NCBI GenBank assembly: GCA_934418055.1
Contig: CAKRWX010000184.1
Span: 1-5,321 of the forward strand
Reading direction: 5' to 3'
Origin: an uncultured Lachnospiraceae bacterium
GTDB taxonomy: Bacteria > Bacillota > Clostridia > Lachnospirales > Lachnospiraceae
Length of the DNA stretch: 5,321 nt
The notes below the pieces were generated by a model. The model was not told where the DNA came from. It searched no databases and worked only from the letters and a program-made list of their open reading frames with translations. Each line of letters starts with the position of its first letter. Position 1 is the first letter of the stretch. The position numbers were made by a program, and so were the translations under genes. This document shows positions 1 through 5,321 of this stretch, piece after piece.

Positions 1-495
1 CAATGCCCGCATAATCCAGGCATCTGGACGGCCCTTGCGAATGAGTGCCTCTTCCATCCGAAACCCGCATGCTTCATAGCACCGGATGGCCCTGGTATTA
101 TTCTGATAAACAACCAGGCTCACGCGCTCCATCTGCAATATGCAAAAAGCCTGCTTCAATATGCTTTTTATGGTGAATGTTCCAAGTCCCCGGCCCCGCA
201 TTTCAGGCTCCAACACCACCCTGGCCAGAACTGCGTCCGATCGGTTCTCCTGAATCTGATCCAGTTCAGCAAAACCTATGATTCTTTCCTGAAAGATTAC
301 CCGGTAAAGAATCATTCGTTTTCTTGAGGCATAGCTTTGTTTCATCTGAGCCAGATTCGGAGGGTAATCATACACAAAATCTGCTCCCCACAAACAAAAT
401 TCCTCATAAGACTGCTTTTTGCACAGCTGGTACAAAAGCTCCATATCTTTGCCTTCGGCTGTTTCCACAAACAGCATACGTTCGCCTAGTTCCAT
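1..495 (-). CDS. GNAT-family N-acetyltransferase (RimJ/RimL-like), 3' end beyond window
   Basis: The frame is open from about 495 to the left edge, giving 165 residues with no stop. The acetyl-CoA pyrophosphate-binding motif is seen as RGRGLG at residues 100-105 (R/QxxGxG). The later conserved segment QNNTRAIRCYEACGF spans residues 131-145 and contains the usual Asn pair and Tyr140, the typical general-acid position. The chain ends at DAWIMRAL, which resembles the last strand of the fold, so probably only a few to about 20 residues are missing. GNAT enzymes transfer an acetyl group from acetyl-CoA to an amine on a protein, amino acid or small molecule; the acceptor is unknown here. In-frame ATGs lie at 504, 495 and 477 and none has a strong ribosome binding site. 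I chose 495, which overlaps the end of the upstream hydrolase gene by 10 nt and suggests translational coupling. Family confidence is high; the start is uncertain. Confidence 0.85.
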   Translation of the reverse strand, partial: MELGERMLFVETAEGKDMELLYQLCKKQSYEEFCLWGADFVYDYPPNLAQMKQSYASRKRMILYRVIFQERIIGFAELDQIQENRSDAVLARVVLEPEMRGRGLGTFTIKSILKQAFCILQMERVSLVVYQNNTRAIRCYEACGFRMEEALIRKGRPDAWIMRAL

Positions 496-1487
496 TCGCT
501 CCATTCCAGGCCGACAAAAGCAATTCGGTCTCCTGTACTTACAACCGGATTCTCTCTGGTACCAATTACAAAGCAGTCTGTTTCAGCCGGCATTTCAGAA
601 ACCTCTGAACCATAATAATGCAGCTTCAAAAGAGCTTCGCCTGCCTTTACCGTATCGCCTGATTTCACGCACATCTGAATCAGGCCGCCCTTATCGCTTC
701 GCAGGAATTTCCGCTTCGTGATCAGAATCTGCTTCTGCGGCTGTACCACAGTTCCATCCAGCATTCCAAGATAGATCATGACATTCCGTATTCCCTGTCT
801 GCCTGCTTCCACAAACCGGTCTTCGATTTTTCCGCCCTGTCCCATTTCACCCATGAAAGCCGGGATTCCATCTTTCATACAGGTGATGTCAAGGGCTCCG
901 CTTGTAACTCCCGGCAGCTCATTGGTTGCGCCGCCCAAATCAACCAGACAGTTGACGGACACGCCAAAGGCACGCTGCATCCCCTCTGAAACTTTATTGA
1001 TTTCCGCTGAAACCCCAGGAACAATTTTTCGTACCGAATACGGATTGGCCAGATACGGGGTTGCCATCGTATGGAAACTAATCAGTGCCTTCGCATGCTT
1101 GCGGATCTCTTCATATATTACATACGCAATCCGCTGGGTCAGCATTCCCTTTGGGTCACCCGGAAATGCTGTATCCATATCCATACTGTCAATTGCAGAT
1201 ATTTTGTTTCTTGCTTCAAATGCAATTGGGTTACAGATTGGCGTTACAATAAACGTGCCAGACAATTTTTCAGGATCAAGTTCACGAGACAGCTCCCATG
1301 CGGCATAAGAACCATTCAGTTCATCACCATGTACGGTTCCATTCACCCATAAAACAGTTCCTTCTTTTTTTCCAGCAACCACAATCACCGGAATTTCAAT
1401 AACGGCCTGATGAGAAAGCTGCCCTACCGGCACGGTGAAATACGCTTTTTCTCCTGGATTCACCTGATGTCCAAATACTTCAATCAT
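486..1487 (-). CDS. AstE/aspartoacylase-like zinc hydrolase (M14-fold deacylase)
   Basis: This 333-residue protein belongs to the succinylglutamate desuccinylase/aspartoacylase family, zinc carboxypeptidase-fold enzymes that hydrolyse the amide of N-acyl amino acids. Visible in order: VNGTVHGDELNG (48-59) with zinc ligands His53 and Glu56; NPIAFEAR (86-93), a substrate-pocket segment; DMDTAFPGDP (103-112); ISFHT (136-140) with the third ligand His139; GEMGQGG (213-219) with the likely catalytic Glu214. Residues about 255-330 form a C-terminal beta-rich, biotinyl/lipoyl-like domain (KGGLIQMCVKSGDTVKAGE), as usual in the bacterial subgroup. The family normally has an Asn-Arg pair before FPG and an Asp two residues before the third ligand; here these read Asp-Thr and Ser. 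There is no signal peptide, so it should act in the cytosol. The start at 1487 is supported by AGGAAGAGAGG 7 nt upstream. It follows the solute-binding protein gene by 24 nt, which suggests it processes the imported substrate. The exact substrate is unknown. Confidence 0.9.
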   Translation of the reverse strand: MIEVFGHQVNPGEKAYFTVPVGQLSHQAVIEIPVIVVAGKKEGTVLWVNGTVHGDELNGSYAAWELSRELDPEKLSGTFIVTPICNPIAFEARNKISAIDSMDMDTAFPGDPKGMLTQRIAYVIYEEIRKHAKALISFHTMATPYLANPYSVRKIVPGVSAEINKVSEGMQRAFGVSVNCLVDLGGATNELPGVTSGALDITCMKDGIPAFMGEMGQGGKIEDRFVEAGRQGIRNVMIYLGMLDGTVVQPQKQILITKRKFLRSDKGGLIQMCVKSGDTVKAGEALLKLHYYGSEVSEMPAETDCFVIGTRENPVVSTGDRIAFVGLEWSEWN

Positions 1488-1511
1488 ACATGTGCCTCTC
1501 TTCCTTATATG

Positions 1512-2546
1512 CTAGTTCATGATACCAATTTCTTTATAATATTTTGCTGCACCCGGATGAATATCAATCAAAGCTCCATCAACTGCATTTTCCTTGTTGA
1601 ACATCTTCGCCTGCGGATGGATATCCGGCAGTTCATCCTGATGCTCGATGATCGTCTTTACTACATTGTAAACAACATCCTCATCCACACTTCTTGCACA
1701 CACCAGGTTATTACGTGTACCAATTACAACCGTATCATCATCTATTCCCGTATAAGTACCGCCCGGAATGGTGGTTTCAAAGAAGAACGGGTTTTCTGCA
1801 ACGATCTTATCAATATGTTCCTGATCCAGAGAAATGAGCTTGATTCCCTTGGTCGCTGCCAGATCAGCAATCGGAGAACTGGTATATGGTGTGATATGTA
1901 CTCCGAAATCTGCATTTCCATCATTGACTGCATCACAGATATCCTGCAGTGCTGTCTCTGTGATCTGTACATCGTCTGTTGTCAGTCCATAGGCTTCCAG
2001 TAAAATCGGCATATAATACTGCGCCATTGCACCCTTACTTACTGCCAGCTTTTTTCCTTTCAGGTCTGCGATCGAGTTAATATCAGAATCTTTCGGTACA
2101 AACATATGCAGCATCGTGGTATATCCACCCATGACATGACAAATATCCACCGGGCTTCCCTCAAATTCACGGCTTCCCTTTGCGGCTGCCTCTTCTACAT
2201 CCGTCATGGCCACACCAAACTGTGCAGTTCCATTCTGAATCATACGAATGTTTTCCTGGGAGCCGGTAGAAATTTCCGTATTTACCAGATAATCTGGATT
2301 ATCCTTCATGATCAGGTTTCCAATGCCGGCAAAGGTTGTATAGTTCGCACTGGAACTTGGGCCACCGCCAATACGGATTGTCACCTTTCCACCTGAGGAA
2401 GCCGGCGCTGCAGCACTTTCTCCGCCGGCAGCCGCAGCCGATGAGGGTGCGGAGCTGACCGGTTTATTCGAGCATCCGGTAGAAGCAAGCAGCATTGTGC
2501 CTGCCAGAAAAGCTGCTGTCAGCATTTTGAATGTGTGTTTTTTCAT
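1512..2546 (-). CDS. TAXI-family TRAP transporter solute-binding lipoprotein
   Basis: This is the substrate-capturing subunit of a TRAP importer, 344 residues from the chosen start. Residues 1-24 are a lipoprotein signal peptide (KK, hydrophobic core, LASTGC) with Cys25 as the lipidation site. A low-complexity Ser/Ala/Gly linker to about residue 53 would tether the domain outside the membrane. TAXI hallmarks follow: IRIGGGPSSSANYTTFAGIG (57-76), STGSQENIRMIQNGTAQFG (93-111), IADLKGKKLAVSKGAM (159-174) and the C-terminal IDIHPGAAKYYKE (327-339). Family members with known ligands bind glutamate, glutamine or other carboxylates; the ligand here is not readable from the sequence. An in-frame ATG at 2582 would add 12 residues. 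However, it overlaps the permease stop and lacks its own ribosome binding site, whereas AGGAGAG sits 7 nt before 2546. It lies 26 nt after the fused permease gene, so a full transporter is encoded by the pair. Confidence 0.96.
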   Translation of the reverse strand: MKKHTFKMLTAAFLAGTMLLASTGCSNKPVSSAPSSAAAAGGESAAAPASSGGKVTIRIGGGPSSSANYTTFAGIGNLIMKDNPDYLVNTEISTGSQENIRMIQNGTAQFGVAMTDVEEAAAKGSREFEGSPVDICHVMGGYTTMLHMFVPKDSDINSIADLKGKKLAVSKGAMAQYYMPILLEAYGLTTDDVQITETALQDICDAVNDGNADFGVHITPYTSSPIADLAATKGIKLISLDQEHIDKIVAENPFFFETTIPGGTYTGIDDDTVVIGTRNNLVCARSVDEDVVYNVVKTIIEHQDELPDIHPQAKMFNKENAVDGALIDIHPGAAKYYKEIGIMN

Positions 2547-2553
2547 AGTACGT

Positions 2554-2560
2554 CTCTCCT
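2554..2560 (-). promoter_or_regulatory. Ribosome binding site fixing the lipoprotein start at 2546
   Basis: AGGAGAG lies 7 nt upstream of the ATG at 2546. It is inside the longer open frame that begins at 2582 and overlaps the permease stop by 10 nt. Starting at 2546 also places the KK of the signal peptide directly at the N-terminus, as expected for a lipoprotein. Confidence 0.85.
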
Positions 2561-2572
2561 TTTTTATATTTT

Positions 2573-4417
2573 TTAATTGCATGATACTTTTTTCTTATTT
2601 TCAATCAGCTTTAAAGCAAAGATTGCAGCCAGAACCACAAATCCAATCACATCTGTCAGCGTTCCAGGCACAACCAAAAGGATTGCAGATACAAACAAGG
2701 CCACCCGCTCCACCTGACTGATTCCCCACTTGAACGCAAATTTTTCCAGCGCACATGACAGACTGTAAATGCCAAGGAGTGCCGTGATCAGGGACTGTAT
2801 AATCTCAAGTGCACTTCCCTGCATCAGAAGAACCGGGTTGTAAACAAAGATAAATGGAAGAATGAATCCGGACAAGGATAACTTAAAGGCAAAAAATCCA
2901 GTCTTCGTCGGATTGCATCTTGCCACTCCTGCAGCCGCATAGGCTGCGAGGGCAACCGGAGGTGTAACATTTGAAATAATACCGAAATAGAAAATAAATA
3001 AATGAGCCGCCAACGGAAGTACATTCATCTGCTTTAAGGCCGGAACTACAAGCAGAGCCAGCATCAGATAAGCTGCTGTTGTCGGAACACCCATTCCCAT
3101 AATCAGAGATACGACCATGGTTAAAATGAGCAGGATTGCAAGATTGCCATTGGAAACCTGAATCAGGACCGATGACATCCTGAACCCCAGACCGGAACCC
3201 ATAACGATGCCGATGATAATTCCAACCACACCACAAGCAATGGCTACCGGCTTGGCCCCGTTGATGGAGCCCTTGATGATCTTTACAATTTTTTCTTTGT
3301 TCAGTCTGTTCTTTGCAGAAAACATGGTGCATACAATCGCCATGAGGATTGATGAAATACCGGATTTGGTAACTGACATCTTCAATACGCTCATGGAAAT
3401 AATCAGGTATACCAGCGGAAGAATCAGATATACGGTTTTTCCCAGTTCTTTCCAGGTGGGAAGCTCATCCTCCGGAACACCGGAAATGTGATGTTTACGC
3501 GCATATAAATCCACGGTCATCAAAATTGCCACATAAAACAGTACAGCCGGGATCAGAGCTGCCTTGACCAGGTCAAAATACGGGATGCCAAGATACTCCG
3601 CAATCAAAAATGCCGTAGCTCCCATAACCGGCGGCATGATCTGTCCGCCCGTTGATGCGGATGCCTCTACCGCTGCGGCATATTCATCCTCAAATCCACA
3701 TTTCTTCATCATCGGAATGGTGAAGGTTCCGGTTCCGATGACATTCGCTATTGCACTGCCACTGATTGAGCCAAACAGTCCGCTTGCCACTACCGCAATC
3801 TTGGCCGGTCCGCCGACAAAGCGTCCAAATGCCCTGGAAGCCAGTTTGGTAAAATAGTCGCCAACACCCGTCTCATTAAATACCGCTCCGAGGATAACAA
3901 ACAAAACAATGTAGCTTGCCGAAGCATAAATTGCTGTGCCGTAAATTCCATCGGTTCCCAGATACACAATGCTGATAAATCTTGGAAGATCCATTCCTAC
4001 ATGGGCCAGAAAGCCCGGCATATACTGCCCGAAGAAACCATACAGAATAAAGCAGCCTGTGACAATTGCAAGTGAGGTACCCACAGATCTGCGTGTCGCC
4101 TCAATCAAGGCCAAAACAAGAAGAACACCAAAAACGATATCGTAGGTATATACCACTCCGCTTCTCAAGTCGATGGTACTGTCAATTGACATGATATAGA
4201 TCAGGCTTCCTGCCGATGCAATAATAAAAAACAGGTCTGTAATCTTCAAATACCATTTTCGATCCTCTTTCGCCAGATAATCCAAAAAGAAAATAATTAA
4301 TACAAGTCCCAGATGAATTGCTTTCTGTCCAATTCCTGCTGCCGCTCCAAACATTGCGGTCCAGCAATGGAACAGGCAGAATACAAAAGCCAATAGAAAC
4401 GATAGTTTTTTTAACAT
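2573..4417 (-). CDS. TRAP transporter permease, fused DctQ-DctM type (4TM/12TM fusion)
   Basis: This is the membrane subunit of a TRAP importer, 614 residues, the usual size for single-chain fusions of the small (DctQ) and large (DctM) components that partner TAXI binding proteins. Hydrophobic helices fill residues 2-130, corresponding to the small-component part. The DctM core follows with conserved loops: GSISGSAIANVIGTGTFTIP (216-235), ASTGGQIMPPVMGATAF (254-270), MGMGVPTTAAY (440-450) and NVTPPVALAAYAAAG (483-497). These loops are rich in Gly, Ser, Thr and Pro, as in the substrate and sodium sites of DctM/elevator transporters. An extra hydrophobic C-terminal section from about residue 545 (VERVALFVSAILLVVPGTLTD) is common in this fused class. 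Transport should be driven by an ion gradient, probably sodium, which is family knowledge rather than something seen here. It is the first gene of the operon. The start at 4417 is preferred over the in-frame ATG at 4423 because of the ribosome binding site position. Confidence 0.96.
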   Translation of the reverse strand: MLKKLSFLLAFVFCLFHCWTAMFGAAAGIGQKAIHLGLVLIIFFLDYLAKEDRKWYLKITDLFFIIASAGSLIYIMSIDSTIDLRSGVVYTYDIVFGVLLVLALIEATRRSVGTSLAIVTGCFILYGFFGQYMPGFLAHVGMDLPRFISIVYLGTDGIYGTAIYASASYIVLFVILGAVFNETGVGDYFTKLASRAFGRFVGGPAKIAVVASGLFGSISGSAIANVIGTGTFTIPMMKKCGFEDEYAAAVEASASTGGQIMPPVMGATAFLIAEYLGIPYFDLVKAALIPAVLFYVAILMTVDLYARKHHISGVPEDELPTWKELGKTVYLILPLVYLIISMSVLKMSVTKSGISSILMAIVCTMFSAKNRLNKEKIVKIIKGSINGAKPVAIACGVVGIIIGIVMGSGLGFRMSSVLIQVSNGNLAILLILTMVVSLIMGMGVPTTAAYLMLALLVVPALKQMNVLPLAAHLFIFYFGIISNVTPPVALAAYAAAGVARCNPTKTGFFAFKLSLSGFILPFIFVYNPVLLMQGSALEIIQSLITALLGIYSLSCALEKFAFKWGISQVERVALFVSAILLVVPGTLTDVIGFVVLAAIFALKLIENKKKVSCN

Positions 4418-4423
4418 GTTCAT

Positions 4424-4431
4424 CCCCCTTT
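4424..4431 (-). promoter_or_regulatory. Ribosome binding site fixing the permease start at 4417
   Basis: AAAGGGGG abuts the ATG at 4423 with no spacer, so it cannot serve that codon. It lies 6 nt from the in-frame ATG at 4417, a normal spacing. The true permease is therefore probably two residues shorter than the longest open frame. Confidence 0.75.
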
Positions 4432-4558
4432 ATGTTGGAAGTCAGTGCCGTGTGTGAAGTTTCTTCTCAGGTATGTAATGCAAAAATTGTTTTCTTTTCG
4501 TGCTGTTTATTTTAATATTCTGACTATTCCCTCCGTTTCTTTTTTATTTTTGTCTTTT

Positions 4559-4568
4559 TTGTGCACAA
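4559..4568. promoter_or_regulatory. Perfect 10-bp palindrome TTGTGCACAA, candidate operator
   Basis: The palindrome stands out as the only GC-containing symmetric motif in the AT-rich leader. It lies roughly at +10 to +19 of the proposed operon transcript. In the minus orientation it reads within AATTGTGCACAAAA, which resembles the ATTGT-N-ACAA style of half-sites bound by some MarR-family proteins. Binding by the adjacent MarR is inference only. Confidence 0.35.
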
Positions 4569-4583
4569 TTTGTTGTTGTTTTG

Positions 4584-4610
4584 ATTCTAAACTATTTTTT
4601 TTTTTTTCAA
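4584..4610 (-). promoter_or_regulatory. Candidate sigma-A promoter of the TRAP operon with A13 in the spacer
   Basis: Read on the minus strand, TTGAAA (4610-4605) serves as -35 and TAGAAT (4589-4584) as -10, each with one mismatch to consensus. They are separated by 15 nt, shorter than the ideal 17. Ten of the 15 spacer bases are A, part of a run of 13 A starting in the -35 box. The DNA upstream is A-rich, like an UP element. Transcription would start near 4577, about 160 nt before the permease start. It is the best match in the intergenic region, but the AT bias makes chance matches likely. Confidence 0.45.
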
Positions 4611-4673
4611 TACCTTTTTTCTATTTTTGACATCTTTTTCATTTCTTCGTTTTTGCCACTGTTTATTTTGCAT

Positions 4674-4722
4674 AAAAAAAGATTAAAGAATGATTTGTAA
4701 ATCTTTCATTCTTTAATCTTTT
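4674..4722 (-). terminator. Intrinsic terminator of the MarR gene, very AT-rich stem
   Basis: A perfect 17-bp inverted repeat occupies 4677-4693 and 4706-4722, with a 12-nt loop. In the minus-strand direction the stem is followed by T at 4680-4674, a run of seven. The MarR stop codon (4713-4715) lies inside the 5' arm. The stem has only three G-C pairs out of 17, which is unusual, but its length compensates. On the plus strand only four T follow and no gene is upstream, so the signal is assigned to the minus strand. Confidence 0.8.
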
Positions 4723-5234
4723 CCGTTCACAGGATAATTTTGTTTTATCTTGTTCTTTTTTCGTTCTTCTTCGACCTGGCGTCTGACCTCCAGCCAGGTT
4801 TCCAGTACCTGAAAGGCGGTATTCATTTCCTCCGGCGTGTAAAGCCTCCGTACTTCATTCATGGATTCACCGGCATGGACCATATCATAATTTCGGTGGG
4901 CCAGATCCAGTTCCTTTCCCTTTTCTGTCAAAAACAGCGGTAATTTGTTATCTCCATTGGACGCTTCCCTGCAAACCAGACCCTTTTTCTCGATTTTTTT
5001 GAGAATCTGGGAAATAGCGCCCTTCGTCTTACCATTATGCCGCGCAAGTTCTGTTACTGTGATGCCAGGATTGTCCGCAATATGCTTGAGCGTATGAACC
5101 TCAACAGAGGTATACTCTTCTCCTGTTCCGTAGTCCTGCGGCACCTTTGTGGAAATATACAAATTGGCTACCTGGTGGATAATATCCACAGCCTCTGCAT
5201 TGCTGTATTCTTTGCTGCTCCGCTTTGCCGACAT
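4713..5234 (-). CDS. MarR-family winged helix-turn-helix transcriptional regulator
   Basis: The 173-residue protein has the MarR layout. An N-terminal dimerisation helix (about 10-30) comes first. The winged helix follows, with helix-turn-helix GITVTELARHNGKTKGAISQ (57-76) and helix continuation ILKKIEKKGLV (77-87). The wing is at CREASNGDNKLPLFLTEKGK (88-107), and long C-terminal helices complete the dimer interface. The KTKGAISQ recognition helix and LTEKGKEL after the wing are characteristic. MarR proteins usually repress nearby transporter or catabolic genes until a small, often acidic or aromatic ligand binds. The tail from about 153 is strongly charged (VEEERKKNKIKQ). The start at 5234 has a near-perfect AGGAGGGG 5 nt upstream. 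It is encoded upstream of, and in the same direction as, the TRAP operon, but a terminator separates them. It is therefore a plausible regulator of that operon rather than a proven one. Confidence 0.93.
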   Translation of the reverse strand: MSAKRSSKEYSNAEAVDIIHQVANLYISTKVPQDYGTGEEYTSVEVHTLKHIADNPGITVTELARHNGKTKGAISQILKKIEKKGLVCREASNGDNKLPLFLTEKGKELDLAHRNYDMVHAGESMNEVRRLYTPEEMNTAFQVLETWLEVRRQVEEERKKNKIKQNYPVNGKD

Positions 5235-5245
5235 TTGCTCCCCTC

Positions 5246-5320
5246 CTATTCCTTCATTTTGTCATGCTCAGCTATGACCCGCTTTAACGCCCTGCTCAGA
5301 TGGAATTTCATATATTTGCT
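5246..5320 (-). CDS. Probable 3' end of an upstream gene, product unknown
   Basis: One minus-strand frame is open from the right edge for 24 codons and ends at a TAG at 5246-5248, 11 nt before the MarR start. The visible residues include KYMKFHLSRALKRVIAEHD, a charged amphipathic helix-like tail. The stop overlaps the first bases of the MarR ribosome binding site (TAGGAGGGG), an arrangement typical of adjacent genes in an operon. A second frame runs 17 codons from the edge to a TGA and is less convincing. The piece is too short to identify or to prove coding. If real, MarR may be co-transcribed with this gene, which would explain why no clear promoter is seen directly before MarR. Confidence 0.4.
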   Translation of the reverse strand, partial: SKYMKFHLSRALKRVIAEHDKMKE

Positions 5321-5321
5321 G

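Larger units (their letters stand above)
4418..4577 (-). other. Purine-rich untranslated leader of the TRAP operon
   Basis: If transcription starts near 4577, this is a leader of about 160 nt. It is strongly A-rich in its first two thirds. It contains a Shine-Dalgarno-like CGGAGGG (4535-4529) with no ATG, GTG or TTG at a usable distance. I see no riboswitch fold, no strong hairpin and no attenuator-type U-run. It ends in the AAAGGGGG site used by the permease gene. Confidence 0.4.

Noticed and set aside
324..1308. Plus-strand open frames opposite the hydrolase and acetyltransferase genes.
   Set aside because: They are antisense shadows of well-supported minus-strand genes and show no recognisable domain or ribosome binding site.
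559..1729. A 13-base direct repeat, GTACCAATTACAA, at 559-571 and 1717-1729.
   Set aside because: Both copies lie inside genes in the same frame and encode similar peptides (VIGTRNN and VIGTREN). No other flanking similarity or mobile-element features are present, so it looks like coincidence.
4430..4480. A TTG-initiated minus-strand leader peptide of about 13 codons before the permease.
   Set aside because: It has no Shine-Dalgarno sequence at proper spacing and no run of a regulatory amino acid codon, so attenuation is not supported.
4505..4522. A second promoter with -10 TAAAAT or TATTAA closer to the permease gene.
   Set aside because: No acceptable -35 sequence lies 16-18 nt upstream; the match is explained by AT richness.
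4318..4630. Small plus-strand open frames in the intergenic region, coding for Phe-rich peptides.
   Set aside because: They arise from T-runs in the AT-rich leader, lack ribosome binding sites and have very biased composition.
4627..4660. TTGACA on the plus strand as a possible -35 box.
   Set aside because: No -10 element follows at 16-18 nt, and no plus-strand gene is present downstream.

Overview
The window looks like chromosome from a Gram-positive anaerobe of the Firmicutes, most likely a clostridial/Lachnospiraceae-type organism. The evidence is indirect. Strong AGGAGG-type ribosome binding sites precede the genes. The solute-binding protein is a lipoprotein with a Ser/Ala/Gly-rich linker after its lipobox cysteine. 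The intergenic DNA is very AT-rich beside coding DNA of moderate GC. No rRNA, tRNA, CRISPR array or mobile element is visible, and the genus cannot be fixed from this sequence.

Every gene lies on the minus strand, so in transcription order the window reads right to left. (1) At 5246-5320 is the probable 3' end of an unidentified gene. (2) At 4713-5234 is a MarR-family regulator, closed by a very AT-rich hairpin terminator (4674-4722) whose 5' arm contains the MarR stop codon. (3) At 4418-4673 is a purine-rich intergenic region with a candidate promoter (4584-4610), a perfect 10-bp palindrome just downstream of it, and a leader of about 160 nt. (4) At 2573-4417 is a fused DctQM-type TRAP transporter permease. 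(5) At 1512-2546 is its TAXI-type solute-binding lipoprotein. (6) At 486-1487 is a zinc-dependent AstE/aspartoacylase-like (M14-fold) hydrolase. (7) From 495 to the left edge is a GNAT acetyltransferase, cut by the window boundary.

Items 4-7 form a tight operon: gaps are 26 and 24 nt, then a short overlap. The permease and lipoprotein together are a complete TAXI-TRAP importer, which is ion-gradient-driven and ATP-independent. The hydrolase family removes acyl groups from N-acyl amino acids or cleaves related amide bonds. The working hypothesis is uptake of an acylated amino acid or similar carboxylate followed by intracellular deacylation, with the GNAT enzyme performing an acyl transfer on the same or a related compound. 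The MarR protein is the nearest candidate regulator. The substrate is not determinable from the sequence.

The most interesting details are a run of 13 A inside the spacer of the candidate operon promoter, which could make expression slippage-variable, and apparent substitutions at two normally conserved positions of the hydrolase active site. The two annotated starts that need care are those of the permease (4417 rather than 4423) and the lipoprotein (2546 rather than 2582). No wholly new system is evident; this is a recognisable transporter-plus-hydrolase operon with unresolved substrate.
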